This document shows positions 18,961-27,059 of a stretch of 37,559 nt of DNA, one piece after another. Source of the stretch: Marinilabiliaceae bacterium. Its GTDB lineage: Bacteria > Bacteroidota > Bacteroidia > Bacteroidales > Marinilabiliaceae. Below the pieces are notes generated by a model. The model was not told where the DNA came from and ran no database searches. It was given only the letters and a program-made list of their open reading frames with translations. Numbering within the stretch: position 1 is the first letter of the stretch; each line of letters opens with the position of its first letter. Made by a program: the position numbers and the translations under genes. The DNA lies in contig JAEINY010000035.1 of assembly GCA_016342595.1 (NCBI GenBank), forward strand, positions 1 to 37,559, read 5' to 3'.

Positions 18961-19803
18961 TCAATAAGCCTTCAGGCTCATATCCAAACTTTTTATGTGG
19001 TGAGTCAATGCACCAACAGAGATATAATCAACCCCACACTCAGCATAATCACGTAGTGTATCCATCGTGATACCTCCTGATGATTCGGTTTCAAATCGGC
19101 CATTAATATACTCTACTGCTTTTTTAGTCGTCTCAATATCGAAGTTATCCAACATGATCCGATGAATACCTCCAACTTTAAGTACTTCTTCCAATTCAAC
19201 CCAATTGCGAACCTCTACTTCAATCTTCAGATCCTTTTTATTCTCTTTCAAGTACGATTGGACAGCATGTACCGCTTTTTCAATACCGCCGGCAAAATCG
19301 ATATGATTATCTTTCAACATCACCATATCATATAATCCCATGCGATGATTCTCACCCCCACCAATCTTCACTGCTGCTTTTTCCAATAAGCGCATGCCGG
19401 GCGTCGTTTTGCGAGTATCCAATACTTTTGTTGAAGTCCCTTCCAATCGCTTCACATATTCACCTGTACGGGTGGCAATTCCACTCATACGCTGCATAAT
19501 ATTCAAAACTAAACGTTCCGCCTGAAGCAAGGACCACACTTTACCTTCTGCCGTAAAAACGATATCCCCAGGCTTCACGAGCGTACCATCTTCAATCAGA
19601 GTCACCACTTGTATGGATGCATCCAATTTGTTAAAAACACGTTTGGCGATTTCCAAACCGGCCAAAATCCCTTCCTCCTTAATCAGAAGCTTCATACGAC
19701 CGCTAGCCTCAGTAGGAATACAGGATTTAGAGGAATGATCACCATCCCCAATATCTTCCCGGATGGCATGGTCAATAAATTCGTCTATTAAAATGTTATT
19801 CAT
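18961..19803 (-). CDS. nadC: Nicotinate-nucleotide pyrophosphorylase (carboxylating), quinolinate phosphoribosyltransferase
   Basis: It converts quinolinate and PRPP to nicotinate mononucleotide, CO2 and PPi in de novo NAD synthesis. The protein has 280 residues from the ATG at 19803. A longer frame reaches 19815 only through a TTG, so ATG is preferred. Diagnostic motifs include EDIGDGDHSS, LNIMQRMSGIAT, VLDTRKTTPGMRLLEKAAV, GGGENHRMGLYDMVMLKDNH, IMLDNF and the C-terminal GVDYISVGALTH. The start overlaps the end of the DUF4783 gene by 8 bp, so the two are translationally coupled. nadA and nadB are not in this window. Confidence 0.97.
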   Translation of the reverse strand: MNNILIDEFIDHAIREDIGDGDHSSKSCIPTEASGRMKLLIKEEGILAGLEIAKRVFNKLDASIQVVTLIEDGTLVKPGDIVFTAEGKVWSLLQAERLVLNIMQRMSGIATRTGEYVKRLEGTSTKVLDTRKTTPGMRLLEKAAVKIGGGENHRMGLYDMVMLKDNHIDFAGGIEKAVHAVQSYLKENKKDLKIEVEVRNWVELEEVLKVGGIHRIMLDNFDIETTKKAVEYINGRFETESSGGITMDTLRDYAECGVDYISVGALTHHIKSLDMSLKAY

Positions 19804-20206
19804 CTTGTTTTTCAATTCTTAGTTGATGAATCAATACCTTATTAGCGGCATTTTTAGTTAGAAATGTAAAGCGATAACTACCTGTCGAAGAGGTATAATT
19901 CCCAATCGCATAAGACGCATTTTCTTTACGTCCTTCATGAATAATTAGAAAATCTACAGGCGGATTTTTACCAAAAAAATCCTTGACAATCATCTCGGCC
20001 TGCTTCTTACTAAAAACACCCGTTTTTCCAGGTAATACCAATTCGATATTATTAAAAAAATGAGCCGACAATACCTGGGCGTCACCCGATTTAGTGGCTT
20101 TGACTACTTCATCAGAAAAAGTTGCCTCCGATTGAGAAATTGTTCCTGAAGTACATAACAGCAAAACACTAAAAAATAGAACAATCATTTTACTAGTTCT
20201 CATCAT
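19796..20206 (-). CDS. DUF4783 exported protein
   Basis: A short exported protein of about 136 residues from the ATG at 20206; the ORF upstream to 20269 begins with a TTG and adds a non-signal-like segment, so ATG at 20206 (or 20203) fits better. It has a signal peptide (MMRTSKMIVLFFSVLLLCTSGTIS). The mature part has an NTF2/SnoaL-like alpha-beta pattern (DEVVKATKSGDAQVLSAHF, then four beta strands ending LIHQLRIEK), as in DUF4783. The function is unknown. In Bacteroidota this gene type often sits just upstream of nadC, and here the genes overlap. The conservation of the pair is recalled from the family, not tested. Confidence 0.8.
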   Translation of the reverse strand: MMRTSKMIVLFFSVLLLCTSGTISQSEATFSDEVVKATKSGDAQVLSAHFFNNIELVLPGKTGVFSKKQAEMIVKDFFGKNPPVDFLIIHEGRKENASYAIGNYTSSTGSYRFTFLTKNAANKVLIHQLRIEKQDE

Positions 20207-20398
20207 ATTATGGTATTGTTTTATTACAAAATACTTGCAGCAAAAATCAAGCCTCTTTAAATATCGCAAATCTTTACTTAGAAAAAGCAGTTGTTTTGAT
20301 ATTCACATCTTATTTTTACTGACAAAAATAGAGTTTTACAAATATTAAACCACACTTTTATGCATTGCGTGGTACTTTTTTAACAAAACCATATACGA

Positions 20399-20872
20399 AT
20401 GAAAATACTTTTAGTTGTAATTGGTAAGACAGATGAACAATATCTTCAATCAGGCATTGAGATTTTCACGAAACGGCTGAAGCATTATATTCCTTTCGAA
20501 TTGAAGATAATACCCGACTTAAAAAAGACGAAAAACCTCTCTTCAGAGCAGCAGAAAAACATGGAAGGTGAACTATTATTACAAGTCTTTCAACCTGGCG
20601 ATCAAATTGCGCTATTGGATGAAAAGGGAAAAGAGTTTAGTTCGGTCAGGTTTTCTGATTTCATTGAAAAGAAGATGGTATCAGGTATTAAAAGACTTGT
20701 GTTTGTAATCGGGGGTCCCTATGGTTTCTCAGATAAAGTGTATCAACAAGCCAACTCAAAAATTGCATTATCTCAAATGACCTTTTCGCATCAAATGGTA
20801 CGGCTCATTTTTGTAGAGCAAGTATACCGGGCCATGACCATTCTTCGTAATGAACCATATCACCATGAGTAA
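20399..20872 (+). CDS. rlmH: 23S rRNA (pseudouridine1915-N3)-methyltransferase
   Basis: It methylates pseudouridine 1915 in helix 69 of 23S rRNA with SAM. The 157 residues match the compact SPOUT-family RlmH size. Motifs include LLDEKGKEFSS, LVFVIGGPYGFSDKVY (SAM-binding knot), LSQMTFSHQMVRLIFVEQVYRA and the C-terminal RNEPYHHE, all diagnostic. It is divergent from the DUF4783-nadC pair. Confidence 0.98.
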   Translation: MKILLVVIGKTDEQYLQSGIEIFTKRLKHYIPFELKIIPDLKKTKNLSSEQQKNMEGELLLQVFQPGDQIALLDEKGKEFSSVRFSDFIEKKMVSGIKRLVFVIGGPYGFSDKVYQQANSKIALSQMTFSHQMVRLIFVEQVYRAMTILRNEPYHHE

Positions 20873-20960
20873 CAAGTGTCATGTGAAAAGGAAAAAGTTT
20901 CAACAGATAAATCGTTTGATACAATCCATAATGACTACCCGAAAAGGGATCGTCAACTTA

Positions 20961-20991
20961 TTGCAAGACTTTTTTCGGTCATTAATATTTG
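20961..20991 (+). promoter_or_regulatory. Possible promoter of the histidine kinase gene
   Basis: TTG at 20961-20963 is followed after 19 nt by TAATATTTG (20983-20991). The -7 has one extra base between TA and TTTG relative to the consensus, so this is tentative. Confidence 0.35.
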
Positions 20992-21037
20992 CACATTTTT
21001 TGTATATATTTAGTCTTATCAATCATTGACTTTAAAC

Positions 21038-24000
21038 ATGAAGGCAAAACACTATCGAAATTCTTTACTTTTCTTATTCGCTATAATACTATTTTCTTTC
21101 GGGCAAATCGTCAATAATATTTATGACAAACAAGATTCGTTTACTTCTGATGCCGAACAGATTCAAAAGGCAGTGTTGGAAAAACAAAGAGAACTGAAGC
21201 ACTATATTTATAAACTCAGCCAACATGATTTAAAGAATGATCGACACATCTGGCAAGTGATGGATTCCTTATCACAATCTAAGATTCAATACTATTTATT
21301 CAAAGATTCTGTACCCTTTGCCTGGTCAAATCAAAATGTTCCCTTATCCAATTATAATATCCATCGAGACTTTAAACCTATCCAACAGTTTTCCAATGGA
21401 TGGTATCTGGCCGACACAACCCGTCTTAAATCCTATACCATACTGGCGCTTAATCTCTTAAAAGAAGAATATCCTTACCAAAATAAATTCCTGAAGAGCA
21501 GCTTTGATAAAAAAATAAATTTGTATTGCACACCTCAAATTTTTATTGAAGAAAATACAACCAAGTATACCATCTCCTCCTTAAAGAATGAATACCTGTT
21601 TTCGCTACATTTTGAGGATCAACTTCACCTCATTTCCTCAGCAGAAATCATATCATTTATAGCCCTTACACTTTCAATAATTCTACTCTTATTTGTTTCG
21701 GCTCATGTTTTAAAATCATTAGTCAACGGCAGAGGGGGCAACAGTACTTTTATTTTAGCTTTCTTCTTTTTGGCAATACTTTATTGTGTTTTCATAAAAA
21801 CCTGTATCCCCCAAAGCTTTTTATCATTAACACTCTTCTCGCCTTACTTCTTTGCCTATTCAGATCTTCTCCCCTCTCTTGGGGCTTTATTAGCAGCAGG
21901 ATTATTCTCCTTAGTATTTTCATTTTGGTTTTACCGCTTTTTTAAAACACCTGGATTTTTAAATAAAATAGATACGCCAAAATTTAAGCTCAATCTTTTT
22001 GCAGCTGGTGCGCTCGTCATCATTTTCTGCAGTTTTCTATTAATTTACCATATTCTAGTTATTCTGGTGAATAACTCATCGCACGCTTCCATCATTTTCA
22101 AAATTAATGATCTAAACAGTGCGGCATTATTTCAAATAATGAGTTTAGCTATGTTCTATATGGCATTATCTTTCATTTATGAACGAATCGCTCTTCTCTT
22201 TTACCAAAAAATCCCACGGCTGCGGATACTACTTATATCTTTAATGATCTCTTTCTCTTTTTGGGGTATTTGTAGTTTATTCCATCCCTCTTTAAATTAC
22301 CTGAATTTTGTTTTCTTTTTGCTGATTACAATGATTTTCTTTGGAGCTAAAAGAAACACAAAAAGTAAACACTCATACAGTACTTTTGTGGGTATTACAT
22401 TTTTGTTTTCAGTTTATGCCATCCTAATTCTCTTTGATTATACCACAAAAAAGGAGATTACTAATCGCGAATTACTAATCGAAAATCTTTCTTTTAAGCT
22501 CTTACGTGAAGAAGATCCTGTTGCCGAAATGTATCTGCTTGAAATGGAGAATCGGCTTAAAAAGGACACCACCCTATTGCACCTAATCCAACAAACGGAT
22601 ATCCAGACCAATCTTATCCAGGAACATCTTAAAAAGAATTACTTCTATGGCTACTGGGGGCGGTATGATTTTCAAGTCATCCCTTGTTGGCCACATGGCG
22701 GATTACATATCGAAGAAACTGACGAAACAGTAGAATGCTATGATTATTTTGATACCATGCTGTTAAAAGAAGGCGTAAAAATTAACAACAGCGGCTGTTT
22801 TTACTTTTTAGATAACGAGAATGGCTACGTTTCCTACTTTGGCGAACTAGTATTTTTAAAGGATCATGCCCAGTTTGAAACCAAATTATACATCGAACTC
22901 AATTCCAAACCGTACTTTGAAGGATTGGGTTATCCTGAATTGTTAACCGGTCAAAATCAACAATCCAGCCTTGGCATTGTCGAAAATTATTCCTTTGCTA
23001 AATATATAAATGGCGCCCTTGTAAAACAGTACGGCACTTTTCGCTATCCTGTAGATACAACTAATTTCAGTATCAATGATTCTACTATGAAAAAGGTTTT
23101 GCCTATTGAAGGCATGTCGCACATGATCTACCATCCTAATGAAGATGCATTAATTATTTTGAGTCGCCCACAAGTAAAAGGATACCATATTTTAATGGCT
23201 TTTTCAACGTTTTTTATTGTCTTCTTTTTCATGGCATCAAGTATCCTTTTTGCCATTCGGTTACGTAAAGGGCGTCCATTCTTCTTCTTTTCCATACAAG
23301 AACGAATTCAAATCGCATTTATCAGTCTGATGATAGCTTTACTTTTAGTAATGGGTGTCAGCTCAACTTTATATTCGGTTTATCAGTTTAAGCAAAAACA
23401 CAACCAAATGCTTTCTCAGCGTATTAAGTCAGTTTTATTGGAAATTGAACAAAAAATCGGCAACGAGAAAAGCGTATCATATGACATGGAAGATTATCTT
23501 CAATATTTATTGCAAAAGTTTTCAAATGTCTTTTTTAGTGATATAAACCTATATGGATTGGATGGTCATTTACTGGCCACCTCGCGTTCCGAAATTTATT
23601 CCAAAGGCCTTACGGGAAAGTTAATGAATCCACAGGCATTTTATGAATTAGCTTATAAAAAGAAAACAGAATTTATTCATGAGGAATCCATTGGTTCCAT
23701 GAATTTCACTTCTGCCTATATTCCTATTCTTAACACGAAAAATCAAGTACTAGCCTACTTGAACCTTCCTTACTTTGTTGGAAACAACGAATTAAAAGAG
23801 CAAATATCATCCCTTGTTGTGGCTATTATTAATGCTTACCTCTTGTTTACTCTATTTGCCATTGGTTTGGCTGTGGTGATATCCAGACGAATCACTCATC
23901 CCTTGATGCTTATTCAAGATCGCCTGGCTCAGATACGCTTAGGGAAGCAAAACAAGAAAATTGAATACCGGGGCGAGGATGAAATTGGTAAACTGGTAAG

Positions 24001-24742
24001 CGAATACAATCGAATGGTGGATGAGCTATCCGAAAGTGCAGAGAAACTAGCTAAATCAGAACGTGAACTCGCCTGGCGTGAGATGGCTAAACAGATTGCC
24101 CATGAGATCAAAAATCCGCTAACCCCCATGAAATTAAGTGTACAATATTTAACCAAAGCATGGGAAGAAAAGCAAGAAACATTTGAAACCTATCTGCATC
24201 GCGTATCTAAAACACTCATTGAACAGATTGACCAACTACATGTGATTGCCAATGAATTCTCCAATTTTGCAAAAATGCCACTTCCCAAACGCAAAAAGGT
24301 AAATATTATAGAAAGGCTTCAGAATACACTTTCGCTATTCGAAAAGTCATCCAAGGACATTCATTTTGAGGTGGAAACTAACGACTATTTGGAGATAAAT
24401 GTATTTGCCGACACAGATCAAATGGTGAGTGTGTTTAATAATATATACAAAAACGCAGTACAAGCCATCCCTAATAATCGACAAGGTTTTATCCGCACAT
24501 CTGTTGAAATCGAAAGACCTCATGTACATATCACTATTTCAGATAATGGGCGGGGTATCGATGAAGAGATGAAAAACAAAGTTTTTGTGCCCAGCTTTAC
24601 CACAAAATCAGGTGGCATGGGGCTGGGATTGGCAATCGTGAAAAATATTATCGTCAATAGTGGTGGTGAGATTTGGTTTCATTCAACCCCGGGCATTGGC
24701 ACCACCTTTCATATTCTCTTGCCCATTTATGATAAAGCCTAA
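21038..24742 (+). CDS. Very large NtrY-like membrane histidine kinase
   Basis: This 1234-residue sensor kinase starts at the ATG at 21038; an upstream TTG adds four residues and is less likely. One N-terminal TM segment precedes a ~180-residue extracytoplasmic region. A block of about eight TM helices follows (roughly 204-460), then a second soluble region (about 460-715) and two more TM helices (about 718-783). A third sensor segment (about 785-925) precedes the last TM (about 926-948). HAMP spans about 948-1001, HisKA has phospho-acceptor His1022 in IAHEIKNPLTPMKLS, and HATPase_c runs about 1125-1229 (NNIYKNAVQAI, DNGRGI, GGMGLGLAIVKNI). The output domains are NtrY-type, but no response regulator is adjacent, so it is an orphan. 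Confidence 0.93.
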   Translation: MKAKHYRNSLLFLFAIILFSFGQIVNNIYDKQDSFTSDAEQIQKAVLEKQRELKHYIYKLSQHDLKNDRHIWQVMDSLSQSKIQYYLFKDSVPFAWSNQNVPLSNYNIHRDFKPIQQFSNGWYLADTTRLKSYTILALNLLKEEYPYQNKFLKSSFDKKINLYCTPQIFIEENTTKYTISSLKNEYLFSLHFEDQLHLISSAEIISFIALTLSIILLLFVSAHVLKSLVNGRGGNSTFILAFFFLAILYCVFIKTCIPQSFLSLTLFSPYFFAYSDLLPSLGALLAAGLFSLVFSFWFYRFFKTPGFLNKIDTPKFKLNLFAAGALVIIFCSFLLIYHILVILVNNSSHASIIFKINDLNSAALFQIMSLAMFYMALSFIYERIALLFYQKIPRLRILLISLMISFSFWGICSLFHPSLNYLNFVFFLLITMIFFGAKRNTKSKHSYSTFVGITFLFSVYAILILFDYTTKKEITNRELLIENLSFKLLREEDPVAEMYLLEMENRLKKDTTLLHLIQQTDIQTNLIQEHLKKNYFYGYWGRYDFQVIPCWPHGGLHIEETDETVECYDYFDTMLLKEGVKINNSGCFYFLDNENGYVSYFGELVFLKDHAQFETKLYIELNSKPYFEGLGYPELLTGQNQQSSLGIVENYSFAKYINGALVKQYGTFRYPVDTTNFSINDSTMKKVLPIEGMSHMIYHPNEDALIILSRPQVKGYHILMAFSTFFIVFFFMASSILFAIRLRKGRPFFFFSIQERIQIAFISLMIALLLVMGVSSTLYSVYQFKQKHNQMLSQRIKSVLLEIEQKIGNEKSVSYDMEDYLQYLLQKFSNVFFSDINLYGLDGHLLATSRSEIYSKGLTGKLMNPQAFYELAYKKKTEFIHEESIGSMNFTSAYIPILNTKNQVLAYLNLPYFVGNNELKEQISSLVVAIINAYLLFTLFAIGLAVVISRRITHPLMLIQDRLAQIRLGKQNKKIEYRGEDEIGKLVSEYNRMVDELSESAEKLAKSERELAWREMAKQIAHEIKNPLTPMKLSVQYLTKAWEEKQETFETYLHRVSKTLIEQIDQLHVIANEFSNFAKMPLPKRKKVNIIERLQNTLSLFEKSSKDIHFEVETNDYLEINVFADTDQMVSVFNNIYKNAVQAIPNNRQGFIRTSVEIERPHVHITISDNGRGIDEEMKNKVFVPSFTTKSGGMGLGLAIVKNIIVNSGGEIWFHSTPGIGTTFHILLPIYDKA

Positions 24743-24744
24743 TA

Positions 24745-25125
24745 CTATTTGTTACTGACAACAGAAGTTTCCGACCAAACATCACCAAGGCGTTTGCTTC
24801 TAAAAAGGAAATAATAGATTTCTACCAAATTAAGAATGGGAATCAAAAGGATCAAATTTCGGATGATTGATTTCTGCGGATAGTTGATCAGCGATTCATT
24901 AGTAGAAGTATATACAACCCTGATTTTCATAATCTGTTTTCCAAAGCTTTGTCCTTTGTTAAAGTAAAGGGAATCTTTCAAAAGAAAATAAATCAATCCA
25001 AAAATCCAGCCTATTTTAGGAAACATACCTAAACCAAAGGAAATGACACAATCAATAAAAAACGCCATCATCCGTTCTTCAAACAAAGGAAGCTGCCCAA
25101 ATCTGTTGAATAACTTTTTGACCAT
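24745..25125 (-). CDS. RDD-family integral membrane protein
   Basis: The 126-residue protein has three predicted helices and RDD-family features: RMMAFFIDCVI near the start, the KDSLYFNKGQSFGKQIMKIRVV loop, then a C-terminal helix (LILLIPILNLVEIYYFLF). RDD proteins are poorly understood; some act as sodium/proton antiporters or membrane accessory factors. It is only 38 bp downstream of the LuxR-type gene, so it may be the last gene of the hemerythrin operon. Its stop codon lies 2 bp from the stop of the convergent histidine kinase. Confidence 0.85.
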   Translation of the reverse strand: MVKKLFNRFGQLPLFEERMMAFFIDCVISFGLGMFPKIGWIFGLIYFLLKDSLYFNKGQSFGKQIMKIRVVYTSTNESLINYPQKSIIRNLILLIPILNLVEIYYFLFRSKRLGDVWSETSVVSNK

Positions 25126-25163
25126 ATAATGGAATTACCAATTAAAGCTGAAAGATATAAAAA

Positions 25164-25739
25164 TCAGTTAATATCCTCCATTTGAATCAAATTATTTAAT
25201 ATCGCATAAACCGTTAAACCGGAAACAGTTTTGATTCCCAGCTTCCGGGTAATATTTTTTCTGTGAGAAATCACGGTATGTGAACTGATGAATAATAGTT
25301 CACCAATCGCTTTATTGGTATGCCCCAAAGCCACATGTTTCAATATTAACTTCTCACGGGGACTCAGCTCTTCGGATTCAGAAGTAGTCTTAGACGTGTT
25401 TATTTTTTGAATCACCTGATGTATTTTATCAATCAAAGAGGCCTTCGACTCAAAAATGGACAATTGATTAGCTGGTGATTCATCGGGTAACACCGAGTTG
25501 AATAAATAAAGGATATGCGTTTTGTCCGGCATCATCCCTTTAAATTCGTTCATTTCAGTACTCGTAAAAAAGGAGGTATTGATAAACACGATGTGAGGTG
25601 CCATGGACTGCACAGCTTCCCGGCACTCCTCCTTGCCAGCCACTGTAAGCACTGTTTCCACTTCATTAAAGTGTTCCAGCAAAGACGTAAACCCCTTTCG
25701 AACAATATAGGACTGATCAGCAAACAATATTTTTACCAT
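25164..25739 (-). CDS. LuxR/NarL-type regulator with degenerate receiver domain
   Basis: This 191-residue protein has a receiver-like fold (1-115) followed by a GerE/LuxR helix-turn-helix (about 126-191; LSPREKLILKHVALG, TNKAIGELLFISSHTVISHRKNI). In the receiver the acidic pocket is reduced to a single Asp8, and the phospho-acceptor position at the end of strand 3 is Asn54 (IVFINTS) in place of Asp. The usual Lys after strand 5 is not evident. Phosphorylation by a kinase is therefore unlikely, and none is nearby. It starts 14 bp after the hemerythrin stop, so the two are co-transcribed; the pair is likely a redox or gas-responsive unit. Confidence 0.85.
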   Translation of the reverse strand: MVKILFADQSYIVRKGFTSLLEHFNEVETVLTVAGKEECREAVQSMAPHIVFINTSFFTSTEMNEFKGMMPDKTHILYLFNSVLPDESPANQLSIFESKASLIDKIHQVIQKINTSKTTSESEELSPREKLILKHVALGHTNKAIGELLFISSHTVISHRKNITRKLGIKTVSGLTVYAILNNLIQMEDIN

Positions 25740-25753
25740 ACAATGTCTCCTCT

Positions 25754-26506
25754 CTAGTGACGGTTCTGAAGATGTTTCATTTTTATCTCCATATTTCTGA
25801 CTCTTGGAAAAAGTACTTTTTCTTCCAAATCGGAATGATCCATGAGGTCACTCTCCAATCGAAACAAGTCAAATAACAGGTTATTGTACTTACAGTCATC
25901 CACCGGAGGCGGTAAATACTTTAAGAGGATATTTTTTAAATCAAAAAGTTTCTCTTCAATTAAATTGTGGTCTTCCAGATATTTATCGATGCTATAGTCA
26001 TCAAAATGATCCACAAATTCCTTGGATACATCTTGCTGCTGCAAACTATTAGCTAATCTTAAAATGTATGGAAATACATCCGTTTCTTCCCGATCAATAT
26101 GCCCGCTGAACTCACGGATATACTCCCTGAAAAAATTCAGTAGCAGTTCCATATTTTTCACATTGCCCTGGTTTTCTTTTTCGAGCATGACAATTTGTTG
26201 CTCAATAGCCGGAATTCGAAAATGAATGTAACAACGATGGGCATTACGGAGATAATTAATAATCCAATCGACAGGAAATTCCTGAAACTGATCAGCTGGT
26301 AGATATTCTTTATCGTGATAGGAATTGCACAACTGCAGGAAAAAAAGGAGATCAACCTCATGCTGTTCACAAATCTCCTTTACTGTTTTCTCTTTAAAAC
26401 CTAAAGGTATATTTAATCGCTGAATAACAGCTAATAGTTGAATATCCTCATGGACAACATCAACCATTTTCATCTCTCCTGTAATGTGCATATCCGAGTT
26501 TTTCAT
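25754..26506 (-). CDS. Hemerythrin HHE-domain protein, RIC/ScdA/YtfE-like
   Basis: The 250-residue di-iron protein resembles the RIC family that repairs iron-sulfur clusters after NO or oxidative damage. An N-terminal ~60-residue segment (RLNIPLGFKEKTVKEICEQH) recalls the ScdA_N domain but has no CC motif. The hemerythrin four-helix bundle runs from about residue 78 to 245. His residues occur in NAHRCYIH, GHIDREE (His136, Glu140), EDHNLIEEK and MDHSDLEEKVLFPR, giving the expected H/HxxxE ligand set for two irons. No gene for an NO reductase is in the window. Whether it repairs clusters or senses O2/NO is not resolved. Confidence 0.88.
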   Translation of the reverse strand: MKNSDMHITGEMKMVDVVHEDIQLLAVIQRLNIPLGFKEKTVKEICEQHEVDLLFFLQLCNSYHDKEYLPADQFQEFPVDWIINYLRNAHRCYIHFRIPAIEQQIVMLEKENQGNVKNMELLLNFFREYIREFSGHIDREETDVFPYILRLANSLQQQDVSKEFVDHFDDYSIDKYLEDHNLIEEKLFDLKNILLKYLPPPVDDCKYNNLLFDLFRLESDLMDHSDLEEKVLFPRVRNMEIKMKHLQNRH

Positions 26507-26517
26507 AAAACTAATCT

Positions 26518-26540
26518 TTATTTGGATTTATTCCAAATAA
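26518..26540. promoter_or_regulatory. Perfect inverted repeat upstream of the hemerythrin gene, possible operator
   Basis: TTATTTGGA, five bases, TCCAAATAA forms a perfect 9-bp palindrome starting 12 bp before the hemerythrin ATG. Its place in the leader suits a regulator binding site (for example the adjacent LuxR-type protein) or an mRNA hairpin. No -7/-33 pair was found nearby. Confidence 0.35.
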
Positions 26541-26631
26541 GATTCACCAATCCTCCCTTTTAAAAGTCAATAGAATGTATACTCATAATAATGGCACATA
26601 CTAGTGGATAGCGCCTCTCAATAGTCTATAA

Positions 26632-26672
26632 AAAAAAATCAGGCAAGCCTCCAACCGCAATCAGACTTGCCT
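26632..26672 (-). terminator. Intrinsic terminator of the ApbE-oxidoreductase-small membrane protein unit
   Basis: AGGCAAG at 26641-26647 pairs with CTTGCCT at 26666-26672. Read on the minus strand the hairpin is followed by GATTTTTTTT. It is about 100 bp beyond the stop of the 77-aa gene. The remaining sequence up to 26775 shows nothing further. Confidence 0.75.
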
Positions 26673-26775
26673 AAATAAAAAACACTGAGAAACTTCTCCT
26701 TTTTTCAATTCATGACCACAATGTTTTCTACACCGCAGGGAAGAATTAACACTCAACTACAATTAGAATATTTTA

Positions 26776-27009
26776 TCAACGTGCTATTATTTTTCGAAAA
26801 CCAAACACAATAAGGCGTACCAGCCCTATACTCGCATATAGAAATAATGATAATATGAGGATGAGTGGTAAAAATCTAATCAGTTCTATCCACTGGGACT
26901 GATAAGTTAGGATGGCATAAACATTTAGTAAATTGACAATGATAAAGGCGATAAATAGATACCTGCTTTCCCGCTTTATCTGTTGTGGTGTAATTATGAT
27001 GGATTTCAT
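26776..27009 (-). CDS. Small two-TM membrane protein, unknown function
   Basis: The 77-residue protein has two hydrophobic helices (about 17-35 and 44-70) joined by a short loop with TYQSQWIEL, and a basic C-terminal end (FGFRKIIAR). It lies 50 bp after the Tat-exported oxidoreductase, before a shared terminator, so it is likely the third gene of that transcription unit. No known family was recognised; it may anchor or partner the oxidoreductase, but this is only inferred from position. Confidence 0.7.
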   Translation of the reverse strand: MKSIIITPQQIKRESRYLFIAFIIVNLLNVYAILTYQSQWIELIRFLPLILILSLFLYASIGLVRLIVFGFRKIIAR

Positions 27010-27059
27010 TCTTTTTGAGTTTATTGATTTAACAAGAGCTTCAAGATCTTCTATCCACT

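Noticed and set aside
19804-19815. Longer nadC start using TTG at 19815
   Set aside because: ATG at 19803 gives the normal family N-terminus; the TTG only adds four residues within the upstream gene.
20207-20269. Longer DUF4783 start at TTG 20269
   Set aside because: It would place 21 non-signal residues before a good signal peptide that begins at the ATG at 20206.
21026-21037. Longer histidine kinase start at TTG 21026
   Set aside because: It adds only four residues; ATG at 21038 is more likely.
25164-25739. Pairing of the LuxR-type regulator with the NtrY-like kinase as a two-component system
   Set aside because: The genes are convergent, the kinase type normally partners NtrX-like regulators, and this receiver lacks the Asp needed for phosphotransfer.
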